From: Chaunax sp. Z400
Lineage: Eukaryota > Chordata > Actinopteri > Lophiiformes > Chaunacidae
Direction of reading: 5' to 3'
Assembly (NCBI GenBank): GCA_037577475.1
Contig: CM075203.1
Coordinates: 6,031,501 to 6,095,500, forward strand
DNA length: 64,000 nucleotides
Below, one piece after another: positions 12,101-24,934 of the stretch; position 1 is the first letter of the stretch; each line of letters starts with the position of its first letter. Position numbers and translations under genes: made by a program. The notes under the pieces are model-generated. The model saw nothing but the letters and a program-made list of their open reading frames with translations. It did no database searches and had not been told where the DNA came from.

Positions 12101-12163
12101 CGCAGTCGTTTGTCTGAAGACCGGAGCAAGAACAACACGCCATTGGTGGGCAACTCATACTGA
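8899..12163 (+). CDS. sost: Sclerostin (join 8899-9148, 11754-12163)
   Basis: This gene encodes a secreted DAN-family cystine-knot antagonist that binds the LRP5/6 co-receptors and dampens canonical Wnt signalling; in vertebrates it restrains bone formation. The spliced product is 219 residues (human is 213). Residues 1 to about 25 form a hydrophobic signal peptide. The conserved KNDATEI block is at 31-37. The knot spans about 90-176, with eight cysteines at 90, 104, 115, 119, 144, 158, 174 and 176. Loop 2 carries PNSI at 126-129, matching the PNxI LRP6-binding motif, followed by RGKWWR. The tail is basic (KRQRNKKRSR) and ends in NSY. GKWW, HNQSE and the tail favour sost over the paralogue sostdc1. 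Sequons are N57, N138, N184 and N210; N138 is not at the equivalent human position. The start at 8899 has A at -3 and opens the signal peptide; an upstream in-frame ATG at 8869 would add residues before it and is not preferred. Confidence 0.96.
9149..11753 (+). other. sost: sost intron 1 (phase 1)
   Basis: The intron is about 2.6 kb and GT-AG, with donor GTGAGT and acceptor cccag at 11749-11753. Sclerostin genes have a single intron at this place, between the N-terminal arm and the knot. The interior is AT-rich. It includes a run of 23 T at 11017-11039. I see no internal exon or recognisable element. Confidence 0.9.
11754..12163 (+). other. sost: sost coding exon 2 (cystine knot and basic tail)
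   Basis: The exon carries 410 coding bases ending in TGA at 12161-12163. The first two bases complete a serine codon begun in exon 1, and the frame then reads A-S-E-L-S-C-R-E-L-R. The exon holds all eight knot cysteines, the PNSI loop and the basic heparin-binding-like tail. Confidence 0.95.
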
Positions 12164-13800
12164 TGCATGAGCAGCATCCAAGGACAGAGACCTAAGCACA
12201 CTAAACACACGCACATGTTATGCAACACACCAACCAACACATCTCCTTCACAGAGGGGAGGAGAGGCAATACAAATTTTCAAAGTGAGCAAATTCATAAG
12301 CTAATTACTGGGCTGGTTTTGACAGCATATTTGTGAACTTTGCTTATTTGCTTGACTCAACGAGTCAACGCCAAGGCTTGCCACAACCGTGACTGGTCAG
12401 GACACGCATCACCATGTTGGACAACATGTATCTCATCATTCTAACAGCTCAAAACCTCCTCAAACCCTGGTCTTTCCAGATTTCATTCAAGCATAATGAG
12501 AAGCCCTCCCAGAGGCTTCAAGTCCATCTGTACAAACATCCTGCAGATGCAGAGCTGCAGCCGCCACAGTCCGGTTTCATGTTGGAAAGGTGTATTTTCG
12601 CTCCAAGGTGGTTGTAATTCATATTCTTTTTGGCTGTGTGTGGAGAAGATATAGTGGCAGCTCCTCTGGCTCTGATGGTGGCGTGTCGACAGGTTTTACA
12701 GAGGCCCTGGCCTGTGCGGCGGTGCAGGCGGCTTTCGGACAGCACATTAAGGGCCTCAAACAGGCCTGTCACTTACAGTAGCACCTGTCCTATCAATAGT
12801 CAGGAGATAGTCAGGACAGACAAAGAGAAAGAAAGGGGGGAGAAAGCAGTTTTGTCAGGACTTACACCACGGGGCACTGAGCAGTCCTGTGACGCCTCTT
12901 AATTACTAAATGAGTCCGTTCCTGTGTTATATGAGTCACGAAAGACCATTTCCTTTATAGTAGACATAACTCGTCTGGAATTACACATAAAAAAAAGTGC
13001 ACATGTGGGTAGGAGGCATCAAAAAAGTGCACTGGTTGTTTAGGTACCCAGGGGCAGGGAGTTCATCACACCCACACCGGAATTCATTCGTAACGGGCCA
13101 TGTAGAGCGAAGATCAGCCATCCCCAGCCCAAATCCACCTCCATTCCCTGTCGCCGTCTCCTCCCATTCTGTAAATAGCTCAAACCAGGAGAGATGGAAA
13201 TAAATGAATACAAATAATACATTTTTTTTATTGCTGTATTGACTGCATTGAATCTCGTAGGAAGAGGAAATGGCGATACACCGTCTGTGAGAGCAGACAA
13301 CACAACATTCTTCCTCAGCAATGCATCAGATGGGACTGTGCCTCATGAAGAATATTCACGTATCCACATATTGTCAGCACCCTGTTGTTTTTCCGCTCAT
13401 ATTGCTTCCTGATTTTGGTTGTCTAAACTGTACTGAGAATGTTTGCTTCTTTTTCCAATTGTATGTTTGAAATAACAACTGGAAGGGGATTGGTCGTGTA
13501 AGCTGAGAGCTGTGATGCATAACTTGATTGTACATATATACCTGTGTGGTCCTCTGCAGTGGTGCCCCCACTTGGCAGGGTGTTAAAGAGAAGCAGGGTG
13601 GGCTGTTTCCTACAGACACAAAGAAGGACAGTTATAAAGAATGAACTCCATATTTATTTTTTATGTCCACATTTAAATTATTTATGCAACCTTTTTTTTT
13701 TTTTTAGTAAATGATAGCCATTATTGTCATATAGTATGATAGCAACTTTGGAAATGAAATACTGTACAGTACGTGAATAAAGTAAAAGTGAATATATTTG
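12164..13800 (+). other. sost: Probable sost 3'UTR
   Basis: I see no coding potential of note after the stop codon. The first AATAAA is at 13199-13204, and a second lies in a better context at 13776-13781. The distal part is U-rich (tattta runs near 13650-13690, T12 near 13692-13704), as in regulated 3'UTRs. A length of about 1.6 kb is close to that of the mammalian SOST 3'UTR. The exact end is inferred. Confidence 0.6.
13776..13781 (+). terminator. sost: Polyadenylation signal AATAAA for sost
   Basis: A canonical AATAAA is followed 35-55 bases later by a G/T-rich stretch (tttgttgttattc at about 13816), which fits a downstream cleavage element. The alternative signal at 13199 would give a shorter 3'UTR; both could be used. 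Confidence 0.55.
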
Positions 13801-16800
13801 AAAGAGCTGGCAAATTTGTTGTTATTCTTATTTGAATGTGATTTTACTTTACATAACTTCAACCCTCCATGTAGGATTAATAGGAAATATGTAAACATGT
13901 AATAAATGGTTTATAACAGACTATACTGTGTTTAATTGAAGGTTGGTGCATGGATATATGCATATAATCACTGTTGTACTAATATATAATGTGTCTTCAT
14001 GGAAAAAGTTATTTGCAAATAACGTGCATTAATATATCTACTTATTAGTATTATTATTATTATAGTGTATTATAAACCTTATATTAGTTTATGCAGTGCT
14101 TAAAATGCTAAATATGGGGTGTTTAAAAAGTAAAGTATTAAGTAAAGTGTCATTTCTGTCCGCCTCTCTCCCACAAGGCTTCAGGTTTGAGTCACTTAAA
14201 GTTTGAGAGTTCAAAATGCATCCCTCTTTGACTTATTTGTGACTTCTGTAGATGTACATGACAGTACTACCCCAGTGCCCACTGAAGGTTTGGATTTGCA
14301 GTGCAGTCCAAATGGAAGTTATGCAATCCAGGTAAGAGAAAATGTGCCCAATTAAATGAGGTTATTATCTACAATCTTATTTTTAATGACTGGGACAAGA
14401 GCTTCCTCTTGAGGGCCAAATATTCTTAATGGAAACACAGAACCGAAGATCACTGTGGCAACTGTGGTTGAGAGCTCATCCTATTTTGTGCCAGTGGAGA
14501 ACATTAGATACTGAATTTCATGACGTCATCCGTAATGTGCAGTCATTATGTCATTTTCAAGCCCCGTTTTCCCAGAGAGAACAGACATGCCATGGATTTA
14601 CTCATCTAGGAAGGAACAAGTTTCCCAAGAAAGTAAAAAAAACCCCACTGGTTTAAGCTGTACCAATCTGTTCCCATATGCATACACAATGATCTGTAAG
14701 TTACAGTCCAGGGGAATACTGAGGTCCATGACGATCTATTCCCAGCAAATGCAGCCAGTCTACGACATTTGGTTCAGGTCTAAGTGTCATGAGTGAAGTC
14801 TTGAATACCAGGTGCAGAAGTCCCTGAGGATCCTTATCTGTGTAAGAAACTGGACTCGATTAAGTACACAAAAAGTTCACAAATAGTTCCTGGTTGGCTC
14901 ATGGCCTCTATAAGAAATATTTATAGAATGGACATTCTGACCATAATAAATGATAACTGGCTTCCTCCGGTCCAAATGTGGGAGAAGAGATGATTGGACT
15001 GGACTGTAGGAAAAGAATTACACCATGTTCATCAGACTTTCAGTCTGTTCTCTGTGCAGACTCAATGTTGACCTCATCTTTCATTTTGAGATAATCACTG
15101 TTTCCCAACTGTTTCTGTGCTGCTCTCAGTGATGAGAATCAACTTTTCTCCATCTCACCACATCTTCATCGCGAGTCTGCTGACTGAAGGAAAGGACCTG
15201 CGCCGAGTAAATGTTGAGATACATCTTGCGAACGTATGCTACACATGCAATAGATCATGCCAGCTGTATAAACATGGATAACCATGTGAAAAATATCACT
15301 TCGTTTGGTGAGGCGTGCTGCAGCACCCCGTAAAACCAGGCATCAAACTATTAATTGCTAGAAAAAAAAGTGTGATGCAGACTTTTCACAGAGTGAGAAC
15401 TCATGAGACGGGAGAGAGGGAGTGTGATAATATGGATGCAAGAGGAGAAGTGATACAGGCACGTTCTTTGATCATCAAGCCTAATTTTACCCTGAGGGTT
15501 ATCAGTGTCGTGTATGGCAGACCGGAATCTGTTAACAGCAGCCCCTTTTACACAGCCTGTTCAAGTCTGGACTATTGTGCCTTCGCTGTGCTTCTCATAA
15601 CTTAACACATGTGTGCCCCACAGCTGGGAGATTTAAAAAGCAGCTAAAAGCAGTTAGCAGCTAAATCCAAAGACAAGAAAATCAACTAAAAATAACGTCT
15701 AATTGGGGACACAGAGCACGGCCTGAGAGCTCAGACACGGCTGCTTTTTACATCACGCTCCTTTTGCAGGAGGAACGGCGGAATGCTGTCTAAAAATGAC
15801 ACACTGGAGCGGCGATATGCCACCATTTCTTTGCTCAGTGTAAATAAACACAGTTGGCATGGAAAGGGGTCTTCGTTGCTGCGCTATTGAACAGTGTCTG
15901 TGTGAAAAGGGCAGACAGACAGATCCATGTTGCTGCATATCCTCTATGAATGGTCTGTATCCTCTCTGTGCTGCATAATTATAAACTACGATGAAGTGGA
16001 CGTGGGTCAGATCCCAAGCCACTGCCCGGGTGCTGTCGCTACCTCTTAAGTTTAAAAAAATGGCAAAAAACATGGAAGGCAAATATCTGCTTTCAACACA
16101 GAAAATTTATAACCCTCGAAGGGACTCATTGGTAGATTTATCAATAAATGATTTATTTTCTCAGCAGAATAGAATCGCACCAGAGCCTTCATTAGAACAA
16201 CATATCATTTATCCTTTGGGCCAAAAAGTCTCTTGCATGGAACATCTGCACTACAGAGATACTTAACAGCAGTATTTTATGTCATGCATGACATTTTTGA
16301 TCCCAGTGTTAGCTTTAATAATGTCAAGTATGTCAGATTTTTCTTCTTCAATCTTAGTGGTTTTACTAAGATTGGTTTTACAATCTTACTCTCACACACA
16401 GCTCAAAGCTCCACTTTGTCAGACATTAGACATTGCATTTATTTTTTACTTTCTCAAACACATTATAGATGACCTGGGCAGGTGGGCTAGCATTAAGGTG
16501 GAGTAATGCAATACGCTGTTAGCGTCCTTGGCAACCAGCTACGGGGGGGGTTATCCCCAGGGGGGGACATTACACGGAATCTATTGATGACGTCAGTCCG
16601 ATATCTCATGAGTGAAATACATCAGGATTGGAACCTGATATTGATACTGGATTGAACCCAACAATGATTTAATTTCAACAGTACCAGTGTGGTGATGATT
16701 TAGTACTTTGAAATATTTGAACAATGGTAATTTGCCTACTTCTTTGGCGTGTTGGTAGTGTCTTTGGTCCTGGTATAGCATCATGTTGGATGGTCTGCTG

Positions 16801-18837
16801 CTGTTCTGATTGGCCTGTAACCCCTTTACATCTTGGAAAAAAAAAGTTGACTCCCTGATCGTCATTGTAAAGCTGACATTCTGCACAAATGCATGTTTCT
16901 GTTTCCTCCTTTGAACTCACGTAATGGATCAGTAAAATATCTGCTTTCGGCGTTGTTCTGTGAGAAATATGGTCATAAAGTTCTGCTGAGGGCAGCCACA
17001 TGAAGGGTTTGGCCCTGTCAACACAGTTTTAATAGTTTGTGTGTCATCTGCAAAAATATGATTGACTGACGTGTTTCCCCTCAATTGCATCCATTTTTCA
17101 AAAGCCTCTGTCCTCTCTTTTGAATGCAAAGAGGACCACGAGAAACTTGTGTTGAGGCAACATACATAGCATGCGAAGCACCTTCCCTTACATGCCAAAC
17201 TTACCCCTATAAAAGTCCTTAAAGTGCAGTGTTTCTGGTCAGCTGCCCATGCATCTGAATTGCTTAACAATGTTGCAGCCTGTCCAAGACATTTATAGAG
17301 ATGGAATATAGTGACTGAACACATATAGTCAGGCCTTCGTCAAGGATTACATAAAGTCAAAATGCTACACCCCGGTACTTTTAACTCCGTTCCTTCCTGC
17401 CAGAATTTTCCAGGAGCAGATATTATGGCTCAAGTCAAACACATATGGACGATGACGGATGTATTTGGAGATGGATGTTTGTGCTCTTCCAACCACTCCC
17501 TTATCAGGTCATGAGTGCTAATAGCTTAAAACAAATGGAAACCAGAAGACATCTCTGGCTGCCTGAAGGAATAAGGAACACGGGAACCACAAGTTCAAAA
17601 ACATTTCTGTTCCTCCAACGATGCGGAATTTGTAAGGCTGCTAGTATTTCCTGCAAAGTGAGACTGTTATTCTCAGTCAGGAACGGAGAGGTCAGGACAG
17701 AGGCAAGACCGAAGATGTCCTCTTAAGTTAACTTCAGCATCAAGATTGAAAAAAACAGAGTTTTTTTTTTTTGTTGAAGGTCTGGGTGTCCAATATGAAA
17801 CAAACTACCTCTGGATCTGTACAAAGATGAAGAAATCTGTGACACTTTTCCAGAGATGGACAGTAGCACCACATGGGTCAAGGGCTTCCACTGAGCCATG
17901 TAAGGCTCAGTCTCTCAGCTGAGGCCAGGCATGCAGAGAGGCAGCCAGCCATATGTGTGCAGGACAACAGGAGGTGCAAGAGATAGGAAACAGTGCTGTC
18001 AACAAACAATTCTGAACAACCACAGCAAGCCTTCAAGTTCTGGAGGCAGAATGCATTTCCTTGCTCAATCATCACCTTACGGACTTGTATCTTGTAAAAC
18101 CATCAACAAAAAAATAAAAAATCCAGTGTTTCAGTCTGGAGTAAAAGCATTTTGTATGATCACAAAAGGTGCCAACTTATTATTATTAAAAAATAAAATT
18201 ACTTGTTATTTTCAGATCCTTAAAAAAAGACAGAAGAATAAATATGTTTGGTTTCAGTGCTGTGCACTATGTGGTAGGTGTATGTTATCTTTTGTGTTAC
18301 TGAGGGAGCATGCAGCTGCCAATCTAGCATGTGTAGTATCAAGAGTTTACACAACCCGTCAGTCTGTAATTAGCTTGAGGTCAATAGTACTGACAGGTCA
18401 AGGAAAGCTGACATAAGCAAGGTCCTCCCCATGTAAAAGCAATTAAAACATCTTTATACATGTGAAGAATAAACTATTATGCAGTCATGCATAACAGTGA
18501 AACTGCATAGCTTCACTTAAAAAGCGGAAATAAGGTCATACAGCAAAGGCAGTTCCTCCCTTCAGCGAGATTGTTGGAGAAGCAGGTAACTGTTCCCTTA
18601 GCTAGTTAAGCTAAATGTTCCCTTCTTCTCCCCAGTAACAGACATTTGGAGATGCTAGTTATAATTGTTTCATGTCAATTATAAAGACTGTAGACAACGA
18701 TGACAAGAACGAGCTGAAAATGGCTAAAAAAAATCAACAAAAATACGATTTTTCAGGGATTTTTTTTTTCAGAAAATAAATTTAAGAAAATGTTAGAATC
18801 TCACAATGTTAAGGAAAATGAAAAAAAAATCCTTTGT
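13801..18837. other. Proximal downstream intergenic, no gene seen
   Basis: The DNA is AT-rich, with a short TTA-rich simple stretch at 14045-14064. No exon or RNA gene is recognisable. One CTAAAAATAAC site, matching the MEF2 consensus, lies at 15686-15696, 3.5 kb beyond the sost stop codon. Short open frames (up to about 160 codons, for example near 17.9-18.4 kb) have no recognisable similarity. Confidence 0.55.
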
Positions 18838-18995
18838 CTGGATCAACACCAAAATATAATGGCTTCTATTCAGACCCAACACCCATCCTCCCACCAAGTT
18901 TCATAGAAATCTGTGCTGTAGTTTTTGCATAATGCTGCAGATAAACCAACAAATAGACAAACATGGGTGAAAAAATAGCCTTCTTGGTAGAGGTG
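18838..18995 (-). repeat. Dispersed fish repeat (gcctccgccaag family, other end), copy 2
   Basis: It contains caagtttcatagaaatctgtgc, tagtttttgcataat, then aaccaacaaatagacaaac and an atgggtgaaaaaatagcc...ggtagaggt end. The same landmarks recur at 60300-60390. Confidence 0.6.
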
Positions 18996-18999
18996 ACCA

Positions 19000-21900
19000 A
19001 ATCAAGTAATGATAATTGGTAAAACAACTACAAAAATGTCAAAGTAAATCAAATAACAGTAAAAACCTTCAGGCCTCCCTCAATAGAAAATTAAATCAAG
19101 AATTTTACCCCATTGAATATAAAAAAAGGGTCATTAAACGAACACCCTCATGCTGGTTTGAAACTGTTATGGATAAAATACTTTTAAATTCTGGCTGTCA
19201 GAAGAAAACCACAGACAGTGTGTTCAAGAGGAAGCAGCTCTTTGCTGTGCGACACACACACACATTTTATTAATTGGCTTAAATTCATATGGAATGCTTA
19301 CTCACCTAATTCCTCACTGTCAGCTGGTCGTTTTTCAAACACAATAATCGAGGTCAAGGCACCACAGTTGCTGCCTCTCATTATGTCTAAAATATTAAGC
19401 AACTGTTATGAAGAAGAGAAGAGCTGCTATGTGCAAATCAAACATGTCGTCTCTTGATGGTTTTTGAGCAATCGAGCAATGGAAATCAGTTGTTTTCTTG
19501 TCAATTACGATCACACATACAGCACATGCATGCGCACTCTCTTAACCTGTGCATGCACACACAATCAAATGGAAGCTCACAACACACTGATACAACTTAC
19601 ACTAAACTGGCAGTCACCCAAAGCACTTGAGGGAAAGCATGTTAAAAATCACACAAACGAATTCAGCAGACACTTCTAAAGAAAACAAGGAGCAGCGGGA
19701 GCGTTAAAGATGACCTCATTTAAGAGGAAACAAATAAATGTGCTGCGGATGATTTTTAAACAGGAGCATGAGTATCTGCGTGGGTGGTAGCCTGGGTAAG
19801 TCAGGTATGATGCAGACCAAGACAAACAGATTTCTGACATTTATGAGAGGCATTCAGTCTCTAACCAAAACCTTCCCTTGCATTTCTAATCATTACAAAA
19901 ACAGAGAGAGTGAAAAACACAAAACGCTTTTCGTGATGCCATCACTGCTAACCACAATGATGCTGATTGTATTAACGTCATGCTGCCAACCAGACCGTGC
20001 CTCGAACACTCCCTTCCCTTCCTCTCTGAACAATTTTTGACACATCACAGCTAATTCTGACCATGACAAAGTACTCTGGACAGGCGCTCTGAGATGACAG
20101 CAGCATCCTCTTCCTGTTGTAATTAAACCAGTTTCTGTGTCTTCATATCATCCCTCTGGCTTTAGCGGCTGGGCCTCCTCGCTCCCCTTAGCTATAGCGG
20201 TTCTACCCTCCCTTGAGGAGAATATCATATGTAGCCTATCTTTCAAAAACCACAGACACCATGCTCATTTCACCGGCATTGCAAAATCGACTGTGCAGAA
20301 TTGAGAAGTAAACACTGGCGTATTCTCCTTCCCAGAACAACAAACTGGAGTTTTTTTCCCAAAGGGTTTAGGGCTACTTCCACAGACTGGCCGGTGCCTT
20401 TGTGCTTGTTTGTCTGTTTATGCCGTAGTTTCTGAGCTGAGGAGGTTACTTTAGAGCTCAACCACGACATTAGATTGCTGTATCTTTCACCGTGAACTTG
20501 ACAATATTCCAGTGATACATATACGGATACAAGTCACTAAAGTCAGCTTTTTCCCCACATGGAAACTGTTTTATTTTTGACTGCTGCTGATTAATCAGGC
20601 ATCAGTTTCGTTTCTTTTTTTTTTGCTTCATTCTGACCCCCATTGGACCAGCTCAATGCAATCAGTTCCAAGTGCAGAGGAAATTGCTTCCTATCCATGT
20701 GGCCATGGGTGCACGACCCAAATGAGGCTGAGGCAGATATCTCCACAATCTCCCCCAGCTTAGGAGAGTTTAAGATCAGGATCAATTCAGCTCCCCAGCC
20801 CTTATCAAATGTCAAAGAGCCTCTGGTACTGTATGCCTGATTCAGTGTCCCAGTCTTGACCCAGGTTGCGAAGAGGAGTTCTTCTGCTGTATGTGGTCCA
20901 AAATAAGAGTCATCAGTTTCCGTAATCTTTCTTTTGACAAACATCAGCAATATTGATAGCTGTGCATGACTATCAAATGTTATTATCACCTTATTATTTG
21001 TAATATGGTCCTATGAGAAAGTTTCTCTCCATGGCTCACAGTCTACACAGTCTGTGTGTGGATCTTTTCCATTTAAAACATGAAGTGTTTGCATCATCTT
21101 CAGCTTCTCACTGAGGTCAGTAAAAGCCTGGGATCAGACTCAAAACCAACACACAGTTTGTTTGTTTGTTCTGCCTGGTGATATAGAACCCAAAGCCTGT
21201 GACGTGCTGAATGATGTGCTCCTATCACTTTAACTAAATACAGAGCGTGTCGATCTCTGTCTTCACTTTTCTGTGTTTTTGTTCCGCTAAGTTCTCTATT
21301 GCTTGGAGAGGCTTCGGATTGTTTCACGTTGTTATCACAGTATGCTGCGATCGCTTCCTGACTCAGCATATCTGACCCACCAGGAAGGAACAGAGAGCAA
21401 ACAGTGTCTAGAGCTGATTCACCCAACAGATGCCTGGGAGCCCTTTTGTGACCTAAGAAGGCTAAAGATAATTAAATGTCTTAGAAAAACATCTCAGGCT
21501 TCTGTGTGTGGTGTCTCAATCAAACAACACTTTAAAGGAAGTCCCATAACGTTTCATTGACTTTGGCATGGAAACCATGTATCTGCATGATTTTGCTTAA
21601 AGAAAGCTTTTCTTTTCCAACTAATTTGAATAACACTGCTCAGTGCCAAATCAAATATGAATACCAGACAGCACCTAGAAAGATGGCTCCATCAGTGGGG
21701 ATGCAATTTTTTATGGCATGGCTTAATATCATTCGCAGCAGCTTGGCAAGAACAAGTCACAATCAGAAAGACGTCTAATAAATAAAACCTGATTGCTTTG
21801 AGTCAACAGTCGATCACCCACTGAGGACGCTGCGTCTCTGAGATATAATTGACGAGTTCTGTGTCTGGTTCAGACTCAGCCTTTTCCCAGTTTGGATGAA

Positions 21901-22240
21901 AAGTGATGAAGCATTTACTGAAATGTAGAACTGACATAGGAAGAAAAAATGCATAAGCAAGTGCAGTATAATTTACAATTCCAGTCATACTTTTCTGATT
22001 AACTGTGAGCGTTTTGTAATCTTGTACCCGCCAATGTTTAAAACAAAACTTGTTTTTGTGTGAAAGGAATTCCAGACGTGGAGAGCCACTTGTGCACACT
22101 AGTGTAATCAAAAACACAGATCCTCTTTAAAAGCCTTGTTGCAGCCTAACAGTATCCTCATCAGGCACTCTGACCAGACTCTATGTCTGAAATGGCTAAG
22201 GTCACATTTTGAGGCACCAATGGCCCACCCAGGACCAACA
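19000..22240. other. Intergenic, no gene seen
   Basis: I found no recognisable coding, RNA or repeat unit beyond short A- or T-runs and a brief CA run at 19253-19263. Confidence 0.5.
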
Positions 22241-22242
22241 AA

Positions 22243-22630
22243 CCACCCACACATACACGATCCAAAAGTATTTGGACACCTCTCTGTCTGGAACTTTTTG
22301 AAATTTTTTTTGACTCAGCCCCTTAGCTCCACTTAAGGGAGTAATTAATAAAGAGTAGTTAATTCATCTTAATCCTACAGCATGCATGATATTCTAGATA
22401 ATATTGTTATTCCAACTTTGGGAAAACAGTGTGGGGAAAGCAAATTCCTGTCAATTAAATTGAGGTGCTGCCTTTAAGGCCAACCAGCACCTCTGGGAAG
22501 AACCTGAACATTGATTATGAAGCATTAACGGTGCCTGACCCCATGAATGGGCTTGCATGGGAGCAAATCCCTGCATCAAAAATCTTTGGAGGCCCAGCTA
22601 TAAAATGACAATATCTATTCATATTAATCT
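22243..22630 (+). mobile_element. Tc1/mariner-like element, internally deleted relic
   Basis: It opens with a terminal-end-like stretch, gatccaaaagtatttggacacc (22259-22280), and continues with cagccccttagctccac, then bits matching the transposase region of the element at 3640-4148. Shared landmarks include gatattctagataat against gacattttggacaat, ttccaactttggg, and cattaacggtgcctgacc against catcagtgcctgacc. It finishes near catattaat. Most of the coding region is gone and nothing is translatable. Confidence 0.7.
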
Positions 22631-24860
22631 GCGGATTTACATACAGAAACATACAAAAAGCTCAAGTTCAATTCTGGTGAAATTTGCACCCTTGACCAAC
22701 AAGCAGCTGTCTTGACAGCCAGAGAGCAGAGAGTTCAAACTCGAGGACACTAACCAGGCTTCTATAGCTGTGATACACGATCCACTTTTGTATCAGTGAT
22801 CAAGCTAATGAGCTAATTCTGAGATAGCAAACTTGTAAAGAGGAATATTCCCCTGTTCACGAAGCCCTTATTGAATGAAATGATACACAGTCACCATTGA
22901 TAGCATCTCGCTAGTGCTAGTCAGTCAATTTCAGTCCACTAACACACACCTAACACACACTAGCACGTATCCAGTGTTTTAACAATTATGTCATCAGTCA
23001 CGCGTTCCCATGCTTGCATGTCAAATAGTCATCAAGTCAACCCCTCCTGTGTTCTGGATCAGAAACCTATGGATGATGATGAACATGATTGGAGCAGCAG
23101 ACTCACACAGGACAGTTCTGGTGGTCTGCCTCGCTTCCACCTCTGGAATGTCCATATTACAAACTGCAATCACTTCCTATCTGCAGAAGAACTGTTACAA
23201 GCGTGTAGTTCATTTCAAAGTCAGATGTATTTTATTTCCTCCTCTCCTTCCACCATGTAATGGCATTCACTGCGCCGTGTGTGGACAGACAGGGGGGGGG
23301 AGATTTCTGCTCCCATAAATAAGGCTATGTTCGGCCTGTTTCATCCATCACTGCGCTGGAGCTGTGTTTGTAAAGCAGGAGGGAGTGAAGGGGACCAGAT
23401 TCATCCATGTTCCCAGCAGCCATTCCCCTGTGGGAACTTCACACAGCCATTAAATACCTCATAGCAGCCCGTTAGCTTTTGGGCCAGCTGAGCCGAAGAG
23501 AGAACTGCAGTCCCATAAGATCTCCTCGCGTCCCTGTGGATGTGTCAACAGGCTTTTCATTTAAAGTTGTAGCGCACATCTCGGACACATAAGTCTGCTG
23601 ATATAGGGGAACTGTAGGCACATGATTACGTCACAACCAACAGAAATAATTGTCTGCACACACCGAGTTTGACATAGTCAGTAAGTGGTCATTTATTACA
23701 GCTGACGATTATAATGAAGCCATTTAGGAGAATTACAGGACAGCTGATATGACTTTGGAGCAGATGTTCACATCAGCTCTGATGGCTGTTTGAACTCATA
23801 TTTATGGCATACTAAACGCAAATTGACATCGTTTTTATAGTTCAGTGTGGAATTGGTTTACAACAATTCAAATGATAAAATGTTTGTCCAATGAAATCAA
23901 AGCCTCCTTAATAGAACACTATATAATTAGCAGCTCTGTTCGACTGCTTTGGACTTTTTCACAGCCCATGTGGAAATTTTAAGGTCACCTCGAAGTCCTC
24001 AGAATCCGTGATGAGAGCGATCCTTCGATAAACACAGATGACTTCGGAATGTCAGCGTGCCTAGGAAAGGTGGAGTTAAGGGAAAAGATAGTGACAAACG
24101 TGTCCCTATAAGTTACCCTTGGAAATTAAATCAGGTAGTTTTTATTAGGGTGGAACGCAGGTGTTGAAAATGACGGACTGCGTTTTTTTTTTTTAAAGCA
24201 TGCATCTGGACTAAAAAGGCCCTCATTTATAATGACAGGGCAGGACCATATATATATGTGCGTGTTTGGTGATCATCCCTTATAACATCATGAAAAAAAT
24301 ACATGAAAAACATAATAATAATAAAAAGCAAGTATCGGTGCCAACAACTGTTTAAATTCCACACCTTGTCATGGGAGATGTGTGTTTTTGATCTCGCCTC
24401 ACTTTCATTAATTAAAGGAGAATGCCACAGACTCCTTGTGTCTCCATGGGTTTCACTAAACTATCCTCAAGAGTCAAGTTGGATCATTCAGCCATTGTGT
24501 TGTTGAGCAAGACTGAAGAGGCGGTGGCCTCCAGCACTTCTTAAAACCACACTCCACATGCCAGGGATTCTTTCTGACCGCACAACTGGGCAGAAGCAGA
24601 TGCTTGATTGATGAAAAGATTTTGCTAAGTGCATTTTCTTCATCAAACAACTGCAGAGTCTTCAAGACATCAATCTATCTATCTATCTCATAAAGAAGCA
24701 CTTGCTCTACAGAGTGATGAAACAGAATAAATCAGTATAGAAAATAAAGAAATAATTAATGTCTCTTTCAAACTGTTGTAATGTTTATATTTAGGGTAAT
24801 AAACACGAAGTCTGTGGGAGAAATGTTTATAAATAGACTCATCAGTAAATAACATTAAAT
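22631..24860. other. Intergenic, no gene seen
   Basis: No recognisable gene. It contains T- and A-runs (24184-24194), a short TATATATA at 24249-24256 and a (TCTA)n run at about 24672-24687. Confidence 0.5.
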
Positions 24861-24861
24861 A

Positions 24862-24934
24862 TCATGAAGTCATTTTCATGATTGAAGTCATTTTCTTAAT
24901 GACTTCAATCATGAGATTGAAGTCATTAAGAAAA
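24862..24934. repeat. Nested palindromes with a shared middle arm
   Basis: Two perfect inverted repeats overlap. The first has 16-base arms 24877-24892 and 24898-24913 with a 5-base loop. The second has 20-base arms 24891-24910 and 24915-24934 with a 4-base loop. The middle segment can therefore pair with either the left or the right copy. A third, imperfect copy of the core (tgaagtcatttt) begins at about 24865. No coding role. Confidence 0.9.
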
